The notes under the pieces are model-generated. The model was given only the letters and a program-made list of their open reading frames with translations. It did not search any database and was not told the DNA's origin. Of a stretch of 5,899 nt of DNA, positions 1 to 5,255 are shown one piece after another. Position numbers and translations under genes: made by a program. This stretch comes from Planctomycetota bacterium (lineage in GTDB: Bacteria; Planctomycetota; Planctomycetia; Pirellulales; Pirellulaceae). Each line of letters begins with the position of its first letter. Position 1 is the stretch's first letter. The DNA lies in assembly GCA_023430365.1 (NCBI GenBank), contig JAEZAS010000101.1:1-5899 (forward strand), read 5' to 3'.

Positions 1-291
1 CATGCCTGACCTGTTCTCTTGTGCAGCATCACAACTCGGTACGCAGTCGCCAGCGAGTTGGTGCGCGCTTGCGCCATGGGGCGGCGCAGCATCGAGCCGG
101 TTCTTATGTCGGCAGCGGCAGAGTCGCCACTGTTGCCGTAATCGGCATAATCGGAAAAGTTGACCAACTCGGCCGCTAGCAATTGCATTGCTGCGGGGAC
201 GTAAGCGGCCCGAACCTCGAAGAGATCGGCGTCGCTTGATCGAAGTGAGGCCCCCAGCAGTCACTCAACCGAGACAGCGACAAGGCTCCCA
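1..291. other. Intergenic or edge region with one weak open frame
   Basis: No gene here can be supported firmly. On the minus strand one frame is open from just after a TGA at 261-263 to the window edge. Its first ATG is at 188, giving at least 62 residues (start MQLLAAELVNFSDYADYGNS). There is no Shine-Dalgarno sequence before that ATG and I recognise no family, so it could be the start of a gene lying mostly outside the window or a chance open frame. The DYADYGN stretch comes from two adjacent copies of a 9-base unit (CCGATTAYG, minus strand, about 135-152). A 7-base inverted repeat, CAACTCG at 32-38 and CGAGTTG at 54-60, lies inside it. No convincing terminator for the permease ending at 292 was seen. 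Confidence 0.3.
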
Positions 292-1797
292 CTAAGCGTG
301 GATGTTGGAATCGTGCAAACGCAGACCACTCGGAGCGGCCTCTTGGCGCTTGCGGTCCCAGCGTTCGACGACGAGCCCGGCGATGATCACGCCCACGGCC
401 CACAGCCCTTCCCAGGCAGGGTTACTTTGCATGTAGCTGATGGCGCTCGCCGTCATCCACCCGCTAGAGACCACGAACACCAGCGGCACGAGCGGATAGA
501 GCGGCACGCGATAGGGCCGCGGGCGGTCAGCGTCCCAGTGCCGCAGAGCAAACAGGCTCAGGCCGACCAACATAAAAAAGCCCCAGAAAAAGGGGCCGGT
601 GAAGACGACCAACCGCGCAAAACTGTTCTCACCCAGACCGAAACCGACAATCAACACGGCGGCGACAACCGCCTGCATCACCAGGGAGCGAAGTGGGACA
701 TCGCGTTTGGAGTTCCATTCGCCAAGCCAGGTGAACAGGCGATGCTCGGTGCCCAGGGCATAATAGATCCGCGAACCGGTGAAGATCATGCCGTTCATGG
801 CGCCGAGGCAAGAGACGCAGATCAGCAGGCTGATAAATCGTGAGCCCGTATCGCCCCAGGCCTGATTGAGCACGTCGGCGGCGACCGCCGTCGAATCGAA
901 GAAGCCTTGTACGCCGAGCCCCTTCAGCATCGCCAGGTTGAACAGCACATAGAGGGCAGCCACCGCGAGGGTGCCGAGCGTCAGCGCTCGGGAAATGTTC
1001 CGCCGGGGATCGCGAACCTCCGCGGCCACGTACGACATATCGCTCCAACCGCCATAGGCAAACATCACCAGGATAAAGGCCAACGTCAGGTTCGGCGACT
1101 TGTCGGTCCAGGACAAGGCCCGGACGATCTTCGACGACGCCTCGTCGCGCATGTCTGCTGTGGCGGCCAGGCCTACGCCAATCACCAGCAGCAGGCCCGC
1201 GACCTTGAGAACGGTCAGCAGGTTCTGGGTCGTTTTCCCGACCTTCACATCGGCGAGGTTAAACGCCGTCAACAGCACCACTGCCCCGGCCGCCATCACC
1301 GCCTGCCAGGCGGGAGACGGGGGAGTTTGCAGCAAACGTCCCGCGTAGTTGGCGAACACAAACGCCACGGCGCCGAGGTTTCCCGGTCGGATGATCCAGA
1401 ACTCGCCCCAGGCAAAGGCAAAACCCGCCTCACGGCCGAAGGCCCGCGAGAGGAACACGTAGTTGCCGCCGTCGCGTGGATAGGCGGAGGCCAGTTCCGC
1501 GTAACAGACTGCCCCGCACCAGGCCATCAGTCCCCCGATGAGCCAGATCGCAGCCACAGCGGCAATCGCGATGAGCGATTCCACGCGATCGGGCAGGCCG
1601 CTCAGCGACGCGCCGGTCATCCATTCCGCCGTGCGCAGGGCGAAAGTCGCGGCGTTTTGGCCGATCAGGGGCGAGGTCTCGTAGAGCCCCGAGCCAATGA
1701 TGATGCCGACGATGATCGACGTCGAATCGAACAACGACAGCCGCTGCTGCGGTTGGGCGGACGACGAACGGATGAGCGAATCGCGCATGCGAGACAC
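292..1797 (-). CDS. APC-superfamily amino acid permease
   Basis: This is a 501-residue inner-membrane transporter of the amino acid-polyamine-organocation superfamily, closest by eye to the LAT/heteromeric-type branch. It probably moves an amino acid in symport or exchange; the substrate cannot be read from the sequence. The first helix carries the family signature GIIIGSGLYETSP (residues 31-43), with its glycine-rich unwound segment for substrate binding. ELASAYPRDGGNYVFL (101-116) matches the conserved loop after TM3. FAYGGWSDMSYVAAEVRDPR (246-265) matches the TM6 region and the loop after it. About twelve hydrophobic segments are visible, and the length is normal for the family. The start shown is GTG at 1797; an ATG at 1788 (498 residues) is equally possible, and neither has a clear Shine-Dalgarno sequence. 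The stop is TAG at 292-294. The gene lies 55 bases after a small lipoprotein gene on the same strand, so co-transcription is possible. The family call is secure, the substrate unknown. Confidence 0.93.
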   Translation of the reverse strand: MSRMRDSLIRSSSAQPQQRLSLFDSTSIIVGIIIGSGLYETSPLIGQNAATFALRTAEWMTGASLSGLPDRVESLIAIAAVAAIWLIGGLMAWCGAVCYAELASAYPRDGGNYVFLSRAFGREAGFAFAWGEFWIIRPGNLGAVAFVFANYAGRLLQTPPSPAWQAVMAAGAVVLLTAFNLADVKVGKTTQNLLTVLKVAGLLLVIGVGLAATADMRDEASSKIVRALSWTDKSPNLTLAFILVMFAYGGWSDMSYVAAEVRDPRRNISRALTLGTLAVAALYVLFNLAMLKGLGVQGFFDSTAVAADVLNQAWGDTGSRFISLLICVSCLGAMNGMIFTGSRIYYALGTEHRLFTWLGEWNSKRDVPLRSLVMQAVVAAVLIVGFGLGENSFARLVVFTGPFFWGFFMLVGLSLFALRHWDADRPRPYRVPLYPLVPLVFVVSSGWMTASAISYMQSNPAWEGLWAVGVIIAGLVVERWDRKRQEAAPSGLRLHDSNIHA

Positions 1798-1852
1798 TAT
1801 AGCAGCGAGCCCGTTGCCGTTCAGGTCGTCCGTCCTGAATCCGTCGCCTGCG

Positions 1853-2020
1853 CTAGTTGTTGCTCCATTCTCGCTGGCGAGCCTGGTCGAGTTCCTTGAG
1901 TTGCTCCTGCTCCGTCACCTTGTCGGTCGGGGCCTGCGCATTGCACCCCCCGAGCAAAAGGCCAGCAACCACCAACAACCAACCAGCAACAGACCGACGG
2001 CCAGACCGACAAAAAGACAT
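1853..2020 (-). CDS. Small lipoprotein, 55 residues
   Basis: This very short gene encodes a lipoprotein precursor. The signal peptide has a basic start (R5, R8, R9), a hydrophobic core at about residues 11-23 (VAGWLLVVAGLLL) and a lipobox LGGC ending at Cys26. Cys26 would be lipidated and become the first residue of a mature peptide of only 30 residues. That peptide is polar and charged (KVTEQEQLKELDQARQREW), probably one helix, with no known domain. The ATG at 2020 is preceded by GGAG at 2033-2030 with nine bases between, a good ribosome site, and the stop is TAG at 1853-1855. It lies 133 bases after the DUF1559 gene and 55 before the permease, all on one strand. Small lipoproteins next to DUF1559 genes are, to my knowledge, common in Planctomycetes. 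A role at the envelope with its neighbour is inferred; no function is known. Signal, lipobox and ribosome site together make it a likely real gene despite its size. Confidence 0.75.
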   Translation of the reverse strand: MSFCRSGRRSVAGWLLVVAGLLLGGCNAQAPTDKVTEQEQLKELDQARQREWSNN

Positions 2021-2108
2021 ATCGCAACACTCCGATGCTGATGCAGAACTTGGAGAAACGGGAGAGAGGCGAGTCCGGGAGACAGGGCAGGAGCCAGGAT
2101 TCAGGGTT

Positions 2109-2134
2109 CAGAGGTCAGAGGTCAGAGGTCAGGA
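2109..2134. repeat. Heptamer tandem repeat between two genes
   Basis: The unit CAGAGGT is repeated three times exactly (2109-2115, 2116-2122, 2123-2129) and is followed by a partial copy beginning CAGG. Degenerate copies precede it (TTCAGGGTT-like sequence from about 2099). Read on the minus strand, the sense of the neighbouring genes, the unit is ACCTCTG. The array lies in the 133-base gap between the DUF1559 stop and the lipoprotein start and contains no hairpin-plus-T-run terminator. Confidence 0.85.
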
Positions 2135-2153
2135 GGTAGTGACGCAGGCAGGA

Positions 2154-3164
2154 TCAGGGGAGCATGGCTGTTTCGCTGCCGTCTCGGCTGCCGGCGGCTT
2201 CCCAGGCGGCGCCATCCACCGTGTCGGAGATCAGGCGGACGCTGCCGTCGCAGAACGCGGTATTCACGCCCCCTGGATGGAAGCTGCTCGCCGGCGAGAT
2301 CAACTGCCACCAGTCGCCGTTGGCACGCCAGCAGGGCGAGTTGGGGGGCAGCAGATGGTTGTAGCCGTTCCGCCAAATCGAACCCTCGCGCCAGGGATAG
2401 CCGCGCCAGCGCCAGTCGGGGCTCCAACCGCCTGCACTCGCCGCCGACTTCCAGTCCTGAGCTTGGAGCGTGGCCCGCGCGGTCGCAGGCACGGCCGGGA
2501 GCGAGCCCGTGTACTCAAAACAGTCGGTCTTCCGGTCGAGTTCGCCGCCAACGGGACCATTGCATACTTCGGAGAAGGCCGCAGTGTGCGACGTGCCGTC
2601 CTGCACGCTCGCCATCCGAATATTCTGAATTCCCTTCGCGCCGCCGGCATCGAAGGTGGGGCCAAACAGTCCGTCCCACCGCTTGCCCCCGGTTCCCACC
2701 CAGGTGCCGTGATTCGTGTGGTAGTTGGTCCAACCCAGCACGGTGTCGAGGCGCGGATTGCGCTCCGACGGACAGGTATAGACTTTCGGGCGGAATTTCG
2801 CCGGCTTGTCATTGACCGTGGCCGTGCTCGCCCCGGAATGGTCGGCGGGGTCGTAGAGATCGAAGACGTTTTGCTGCTCGATGAAGGGGAGCAGATAGAC
2901 GTGGGCCGAAGGCCCGAAGAGGGTGGAACTCAGACAACCGCTGGGGAACTGCTGAAAAGTGTCGTGGTAGTTCTGGACCGCCAGCCCCAGCTGCTTGAGA
3001 TTGTTGGCGCAGGACATCCGCCGCGACGCCTCGCGGGCCGACTGCACCGCAGGCAGCAGGAGCGCCACGAGCACTCCGATGATCGCTATGACGACCAGCA
3101 ACTCAACAAGCGTGAACCCCGACCTCTCCCGCTGCAACCCTTTCCGAGCCAGTGAGCAGTTCAT
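2154..3164 (-). CDS. DUF1559 protein with type IV pilin-like N-terminus
   Basis: This is a 336-residue exported protein of the DUF1559 (SBP_bac_10) family, very numerous in Planctomycetes and of unproven function. The N-terminus is a class III (prepilin) signal: a basic leader, then G16-FTLVE, with cleavage by prepilin peptidase expected before Phe17 and Glu21 as the conserved fifth residue. A hydrophobic helix (about 17-39) and the usual QSAREASRRMSCANNLKQLG segment (41-60) follow. Other family marks are YHDTFQQFPSG (66-76), CPSERNPR (131-138), DGTSHTAAFSEV (189-200) and the C-terminal H-X9-DG motif, His296 to Asp306-Gly307. It is probably a pseudopilin-like component or an envelope-attached protein; adhesion or pilus roles are inference. 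The start is ATG at 3164, with AAAGG about eight bases upstream. The length is normal for the family. A small lipoprotein gene follows on the same strand. Confidence 0.95.
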   Translation of the reverse strand: MNCSLARKGLQRERSGFTLVELLVVIAIIGVLVALLLPAVQSAREASRRMSCANNLKQLGLAVQNYHDTFQQFPSGCLSSTLFGPSAHVYLLPFIEQQNVFDLYDPADHSGASTATVNDKPAKFRPKVYTCPSERNPRLDTVLGWTNYHTNHGTWVGTGGKRWDGLFGPTFDAGGAKGIQNIRMASVQDGTSHTAAFSEVCNGPVGGELDRKTDCFEYTGSLPAVPATARATLQAQDWKSAASAGGWSPDWRWRGYPWREGSIWRNGYNHLLPPNSPCWRANGDWWQLISPASSFHPGGVNTAFCDGSVRLISDTVDGAAWEAAGSRDGSETAMLP

Positions 3165-3271
3165 GTCCGGCGCCTTTCAGGTACATGTCTTCGCGTTTAC
3201 ATCTGCGACACCTTCCGCCTCATTTCTGTACCCACGCTCGGATCACCCACAATGGATCTAACGCATTTCCG

Positions 3272-3300
3272 ACTGTAGCCGTCTGGAGAGTCGAAATCAA
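3272..3300 (-). promoter_or_regulatory. Candidate sigma70-type promoter for the DUF1559 gene
   Basis: On the minus strand TTGATT (3300-3295) and TACAGT (3277-3272) are separated by exactly 17 bases, each matching four of six consensus positions. Transcription would start near 3265 and leave a leader of about 100 bases before the ATG at 3164. Planctomycete promoters are not always close to the E. coli consensus, so this is a candidate only. Confidence 0.3.
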
Positions 3301-3484
3301 ACGCTATTGCCGAAATCTTCTTGAAAGCCAACGCGCTCCGGGCTGACGCTGATCGCAGTCGAATTGGGCGGCCAATGGCCTCCTACGCCTGCGAGGTTTT
3401 CAGAGGCATTGGCGCCGCTCCACCAGCGAGCGAGCCGGCGTTTTCCCTTGCCAGACCGAACCTTCCGTCCGCCGCGCCGGTCGG

Positions 3485-3490
3485 TATACT
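3485..3490 (+). promoter_or_regulatory. Candidate -10 box for tRNA-Ser
   Basis: TATACT matches five of six positions of the TATAAT consensus and lies 52 bases before the mature tRNA. No good -35 box is found at the usual spacing (the sequence near 3462 is poor). A start near 3497 would give a precursor leader of about 46 bases that includes the hairpin at 3511-3530. Confidence 0.3.
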
Positions 3491-3510
3491 TGAATGGTCC
3501 AGCGGGGGCC

Positions 3511-3530
3511 GCCAGTCGACGACGACTGGC
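3511..3530 (+). repeat. Perfect 8-bp hairpin in the tRNA-Ser leader
   Basis: GCCAGTCG (3511-3518) and CGACTGGC (3523-3530) form a perfect stem around the four-base loop ACGA. The stem ends 12 bases before the mature 5' end of tRNA-Ser. No T-run follows, so a plus-strand terminator is unlikely. It may be an element of the pre-tRNA leader recognised during processing, or simply a chance palindrome. Confidence 0.5.
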
Positions 3531-3542
3531 CGAATCTGCTTT

Positions 3543-3629
3543 GGATGGGTGGCCGAGTGGTTTAAGGCAGCAGTCTTGAAAACTGCCGTATCCGTAAGGG
3601 TACCGGGGGTTCGAATCCCTCCCCATCCG
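3543..3629 (+). tRNA. tRNA-Ser(UGA)
   Basis: This is an 87-base class II tRNA with all arms visible. The acceptor GGATGGG (3543-3549) pairs with CCCATCC (3622-3628), and the discriminator base is G. The anticodon stem GCAGT/ACTGC (3570-3574 and 3582-3586) holds the loop CTTGAAA, so the anticodon is TGA at 3577-3579, reading UCA and other UCN codons. The long variable arm GTATCC-GTAA-GGGTAC is typical of serine tRNAs. The T loop is TTCGAAT. The CCA end is not encoded and must be added after transcription. A pyrimidine run, TTTCTTTTTC at 3631-3640, follows at once and could help end transcription. It is the only gene on the plus strand here and faces the end of the pseudouridine synthase gene. 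Confidence 0.97.
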
Positions 3630-3705
3630 CTTTCTTTTTCTAGCTCCACTGTTGCGTCAGCGAGTACATAGCCCGCGCCTGCATCGGGGCGGTTGATTCT
3701 TGTTG

Positions 3706-4578
3706 CTAGGTCCCAGGCCAGAAGCCGGCTGGGAGGGGCGCCTCGTAGGTCCGGGTTGGAAAACCTGCGGCGGCGGGCAGTTGAATTCGCAGGGCATGCA
3801 GGAGCAGGCGCTCGCCCGGCTTGGGCTGCGGTCCATAGAGTCGGTCGCCGAGGATCGGGGCGTGCAGGCTGGCGAGATGAACGCGCAGCTGGTGGGTGCG
3901 TCCCGTTTCGGGCCAGAGCCGCACCAGTTGCCTCCCCTGCTCTTCGGCTTCGACCGCATAGCGGGTGACGGCGCGTTTGCCGCCGCTGCGAACGATGGCC
4001 ATCTGGTCCCGTCGCTGTGGATGGGGGCCCAGGTGATTGTCGATTACGCCGCTCGGTTGCAGGCGGTTGCTTGCCGAAACGACGGCCAGGTACTCTTTCT
4101 CCACCGCCCGACTCTTAAAGGCTTCGTCGAGGTACTTGTTGACGGGGCCGGGGCGGCTCAGCAACACCAGTCCTGACGTGTCGCGATCCAGGCGATGAAA
4201 GAGAAGTACCTCGCCAAAACGCTGCCGGGCCAACTCGAGGAGGCTGGTCGCCTGGCCGAAGCGAGTGGCCTCCGAGAGCAGGCCAGCCGGCTTGTTCACC
4301 ACGATGAAGTCGGACTCTTCAGCGACAATCCAGGCGTCGTCGAACGCGCTCGCCGATTGCGGCTTGGCGGGGGGAGGTTCGGCGATCTCGATGCGGTCCC
4401 CGGTCCGTACCTCCCAGGAGGAGAGCCGAAGCAGGCGGCCGTTCAACCTGACCTTGCCGCCGGAGATCAGCCGCTGCACCGCCTGTCGACCGGCGTCCGG
4501 AAACTGCTCCCGCAGCCAGCGATCGAGGCGGGTCGGCTGCGAGACCCGGGCCGTCAGGAGGAGCCGTTTGGGAACCAT
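3706..4578 (-). CDS. RluA-family 23S rRNA/tRNA pseudouridine synthase
   Basis: This cytoplasmic enzyme of 290 residues converts specific uridines in structured RNA to pseudouridine. An N-terminal S4 RNA-binding domain (about residues 14-65, with RLDRWL and the GGKVRLNGR turn) precedes the catalytic domain. The catalytic motif HRLDRDTSG (128-136) contains the nucleophilic Asp131. VNKPAGL (94-100), KEYLAVV (161-167) and GRTHQLRVHLA (226-236) are the other family signatures, all intact. The S4 plus catalytic layout is that of RluC/RluD-like proteins, but the target uridines cannot be assigned, so no symbol is given. The start chosen is ATG at 4578 (MVPKRLLL). The open frame runs further upstream to 4737, but that extension translates the terminator at 4637-4668 and part of tRNA-Leu, so it is not real. 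No strong Shine-Dalgarno sequence precedes the ATG. The stop is TAG at 3706-3708. Confidence 0.94.
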   Translation of the reverse strand: MVPKRLLLTARVSQPTRLDRWLREQFPDAGRQAVQRLISGGKVRLNGRLLRLSSWEVRTGDRIEIAEPPPAKPQSASAFDDAWIVAEESDFIVVNKPAGLLSEATRFGQATSLLELARQRFGEVLLFHRLDRDTSGLVLLSRPGPVNKYLDEAFKSRAVEKEYLAVVSASNRLQPSGVIDNHLGPHPQRRDQMAIVRSGGKRAVTRYAVEAEEQGRQLVRLWPETGRTHQLRVHLASLHAPILGDRLYGPQPKPGERLLLHALRIQLPAAAGFPTRTYEAPLPAGFWPGT

Positions 4579-4636
4579 TCCAAACTCACGATGCTTGGGA
4601 CCGACGTTTCCACGGTGCTTGCAGTGGCACGCTACG

Positions 4637-4668
4637 AAAAAGGCCGACCCGGATGGGGTCGGCCTTTT
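4637..4668 (-). terminator. Strong intrinsic terminator after tRNA-Leu
   Basis: On the minus strand the stem AAAAGGCCGACCC/GGGTCGGCCTTTT (13 bp, perfect, arms at 4656-4668 and 4638-4650) closes a five-base loop and runs into a T tract of five. It begins 17 bases after the tRNA end and finishes 58 bases before the pseudouridine synthase start, so it should end the tRNA transcript. Because the stem has A and T runs at both ends it could also work on the plus strand. Confidence 0.88.
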
Positions 4669-4685
4669 GAGTTTGGCGTAAGTAG

Positions 4686-4769
4686 TGCGGTCGAGAGGGT
4701 TTGAACCTCCACGCCATTGCTGGCGCCAGCCCCTCAAGCTGGTGCGTCTGCCAATTCCGCCACGACCGC
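4686..4769 (-). tRNA. tRNA-Leu(GAG)
   Basis: This is an 84-base class II tRNA. The acceptor GCGGTCG (4769-4763) pairs with CGACCGC (4693-4687), and the discriminator is A (4686). The anticodon stem CCAGC/GCTGG encloses the loop TTGAGGG, giving anticodon GAG at 4735-4733, which reads CUC and CUU. The T loop TTCAAAC and a variable arm longer than in class I tRNAs are present. The CCA end is not encoded. A promoter is visible just upstream (4786-4813) and a strong terminator just downstream, so the gene forms a transcription unit of its own. Confidence 0.97.
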
Positions 4770-4785
4770 AGGGAGTAGGAATATT

Positions 4786-4813
4786 AGTCTAGGTCTTTTC
4801 GCCCCGAGGTCAA
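4786..4813 (-). promoter_or_regulatory. Promoter of tRNA-Leu
   Basis: On the minus strand TTGACC (4813-4808, five of six to consensus) and TAGACT (4791-4786, four of six) are spaced by 16 bases. The -10 box ends 16 bases before the mature tRNA, so the predicted start leaves a leader of about nine bases, as expected for a stable RNA gene. Confidence 0.6.
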
Positions 4814-4888
4814 GGACGGTCTGAGGGGTCTTCGAAAGTCGGGCGTAGGGCCGCCCCTTTACGAGCGAACCCTACATCGCACAAATTC

Positions 4889-4917
4889 TTGACAAATTAC
4901 AAACAACACATTAGAGT
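4889..4917 (+). promoter_or_regulatory. Sigma70-like promoter reading into the repeat region
   Basis: TTGACA (4889-4894) is a perfect -35 consensus and TAGAGT (4912-4917) matches four of six -10 positions, with the ideal 17-base spacing and an AT-rich spacer in GC-rich surroundings. Transcription would start near 4924 and run away from tRNA-Leu towards the repeat cluster and the opposing phosphatase gene. There is no confident gene downstream, so the product may be a small RNA, an antisense RNA or a short peptide. Confidence 0.45.
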
Positions 4918-5096
4918 GAACGGCGACTGCGGTCGGTGGCCGGCACGGACAGCAGGATTGGCCAGTGATTGGGACTGGGACCAGTGTTTGTTTGGAGGCC
5001 AGGGAACCAATGATGCGATTCAACGAATGGCGGATTCAGTTCCCTTGCCGGATGGCAGATGCAACACCAAGACTCAAGCTAGGTGTTCAAAATTTC

Positions 5097-5168
5097 CGGG
5101 GGTTTTTCACCGAGTTGGGGTCCCCTAGGGACCGGGTTGGTGGTGAAAAACCTCGGGGGTTTATCACC
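5097..5168. repeat. Three-copy inverted/direct repeat with competing hairpins
   Basis: A motif of the form CGGGGGTTTTTCACC occurs at 5097-5111. It recurs in direct orientation with one change at 5154-5168 (CGGGGGTTTATCACC). Its core is inverted at 5142-5152 (GGTGAAAAACC). The inverted copy pairs perfectly over 11 bp with 5101-5111, and alternatively with 5158-5168 (10 of 11, five-base loop); the two folds exclude each other. Inside the larger fold, GGTCCC (5119-5124) and GGGACC (5128-5133) form a smaller hairpin. The element lies 87 bases beyond the phosphatase stop, so it may end that transcript, or it may belong to a plus-strand RNA from the promoter at 4889. Confidence 0.8.
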
Positions 5169-5255
5169 AGCGGGGCCTTCGAGGTCGGTGTCGGGCTTCC
5201 AAGCTCAAGGGAAAGTGCCCAACCGTTAAGACCGGAACAACTCGGCGGCGACGGG

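Larger units (their letters stand above)
3165..3542. other. Divergent intergenic region, regulatory only
   Basis: This 378-base stretch separates the minus-strand DUF1559 gene from the plus-strand tRNA-Ser and must hold both promoters. Open frames exist on both strands, but the ones reaching past 3543 run through the tRNA, and none has a recognisable domain. I see a candidate minus-strand promoter (3272-3300), a plus-strand -10 box (3485-3490) and a perfect hairpin (3511-3530). No mobile element or further gene is visible. Confidence 0.6.
4770..5255. other. Intergenic region with promoters and a repeat element
   Basis: No protein gene is convincing in these 486 bases. The contents, from low to high position, are the tRNA-Leu promoter (4786-4813), an AT-rich patch with a plus-strand promoter-like site (4889-4917), about 180 bases without a recognised signal except a GGAGG at 4994-4998, and the repeat cluster at 5097-5168. 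A plus-strand open frame from ATG 5010 to 5417 exists, but its last 160 bases run antisense to the phosphatase and it resembles no family known to me. A small untranslated RNA is an alternative reading of the same signals. Confidence 0.5.

Noticed and set aside
241..265. Inverted repeat AGTGA/TCACT as a terminator of the permease gene
   Set aside because: The stem has only five pairs with a 12-base loop and no T-run, so it is not a credible terminator.
907..1899. Plus-strand frame of 330 residues
   Set aside because: It is antisense to the APC permease, and its Arg/Gly/His-rich composition is typical of a shadow frame.
1821..2030. 69-residue minus-strand frame starting at GTG 2030
   Set aside because: It overlaps the 55-residue lipoprotein in another frame, and its start lies inside that gene's Shine-Dalgarno sequence; it loses the lipobox pattern.
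1857..3155. Long plus-strand frame of 432 residues
   Set aside because: It is almost wholly antisense to the DUF1559 and lipoprotein genes, which have clear motifs; its length comes from the high GC content.
3297..3649. Minus-strand frames ending up with GGIRTPGTLTDTAVFKTAAL-like or GRDSNPRYPYGYG-like starts
   Set aside because: They are antisense translations of tRNA-Ser(UGA) at 3543-3629, a recurrent false protein in databases.
3321..3671. Plus-strand frame of 116 residues with WVAEWFKAAVLKTAV near its end
   Set aside because: The recognisable part is a direct translation of tRNA-Ser; the remainder has no domain and no clear ribosome site.
4579..4737. N-terminal extension of the pseudouridine synthase
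   Set aside because: It translates the intrinsic terminator (KRPTPSGSAFF) and the 3' half of tRNA-Leu, so ATG 4578 is the real start.
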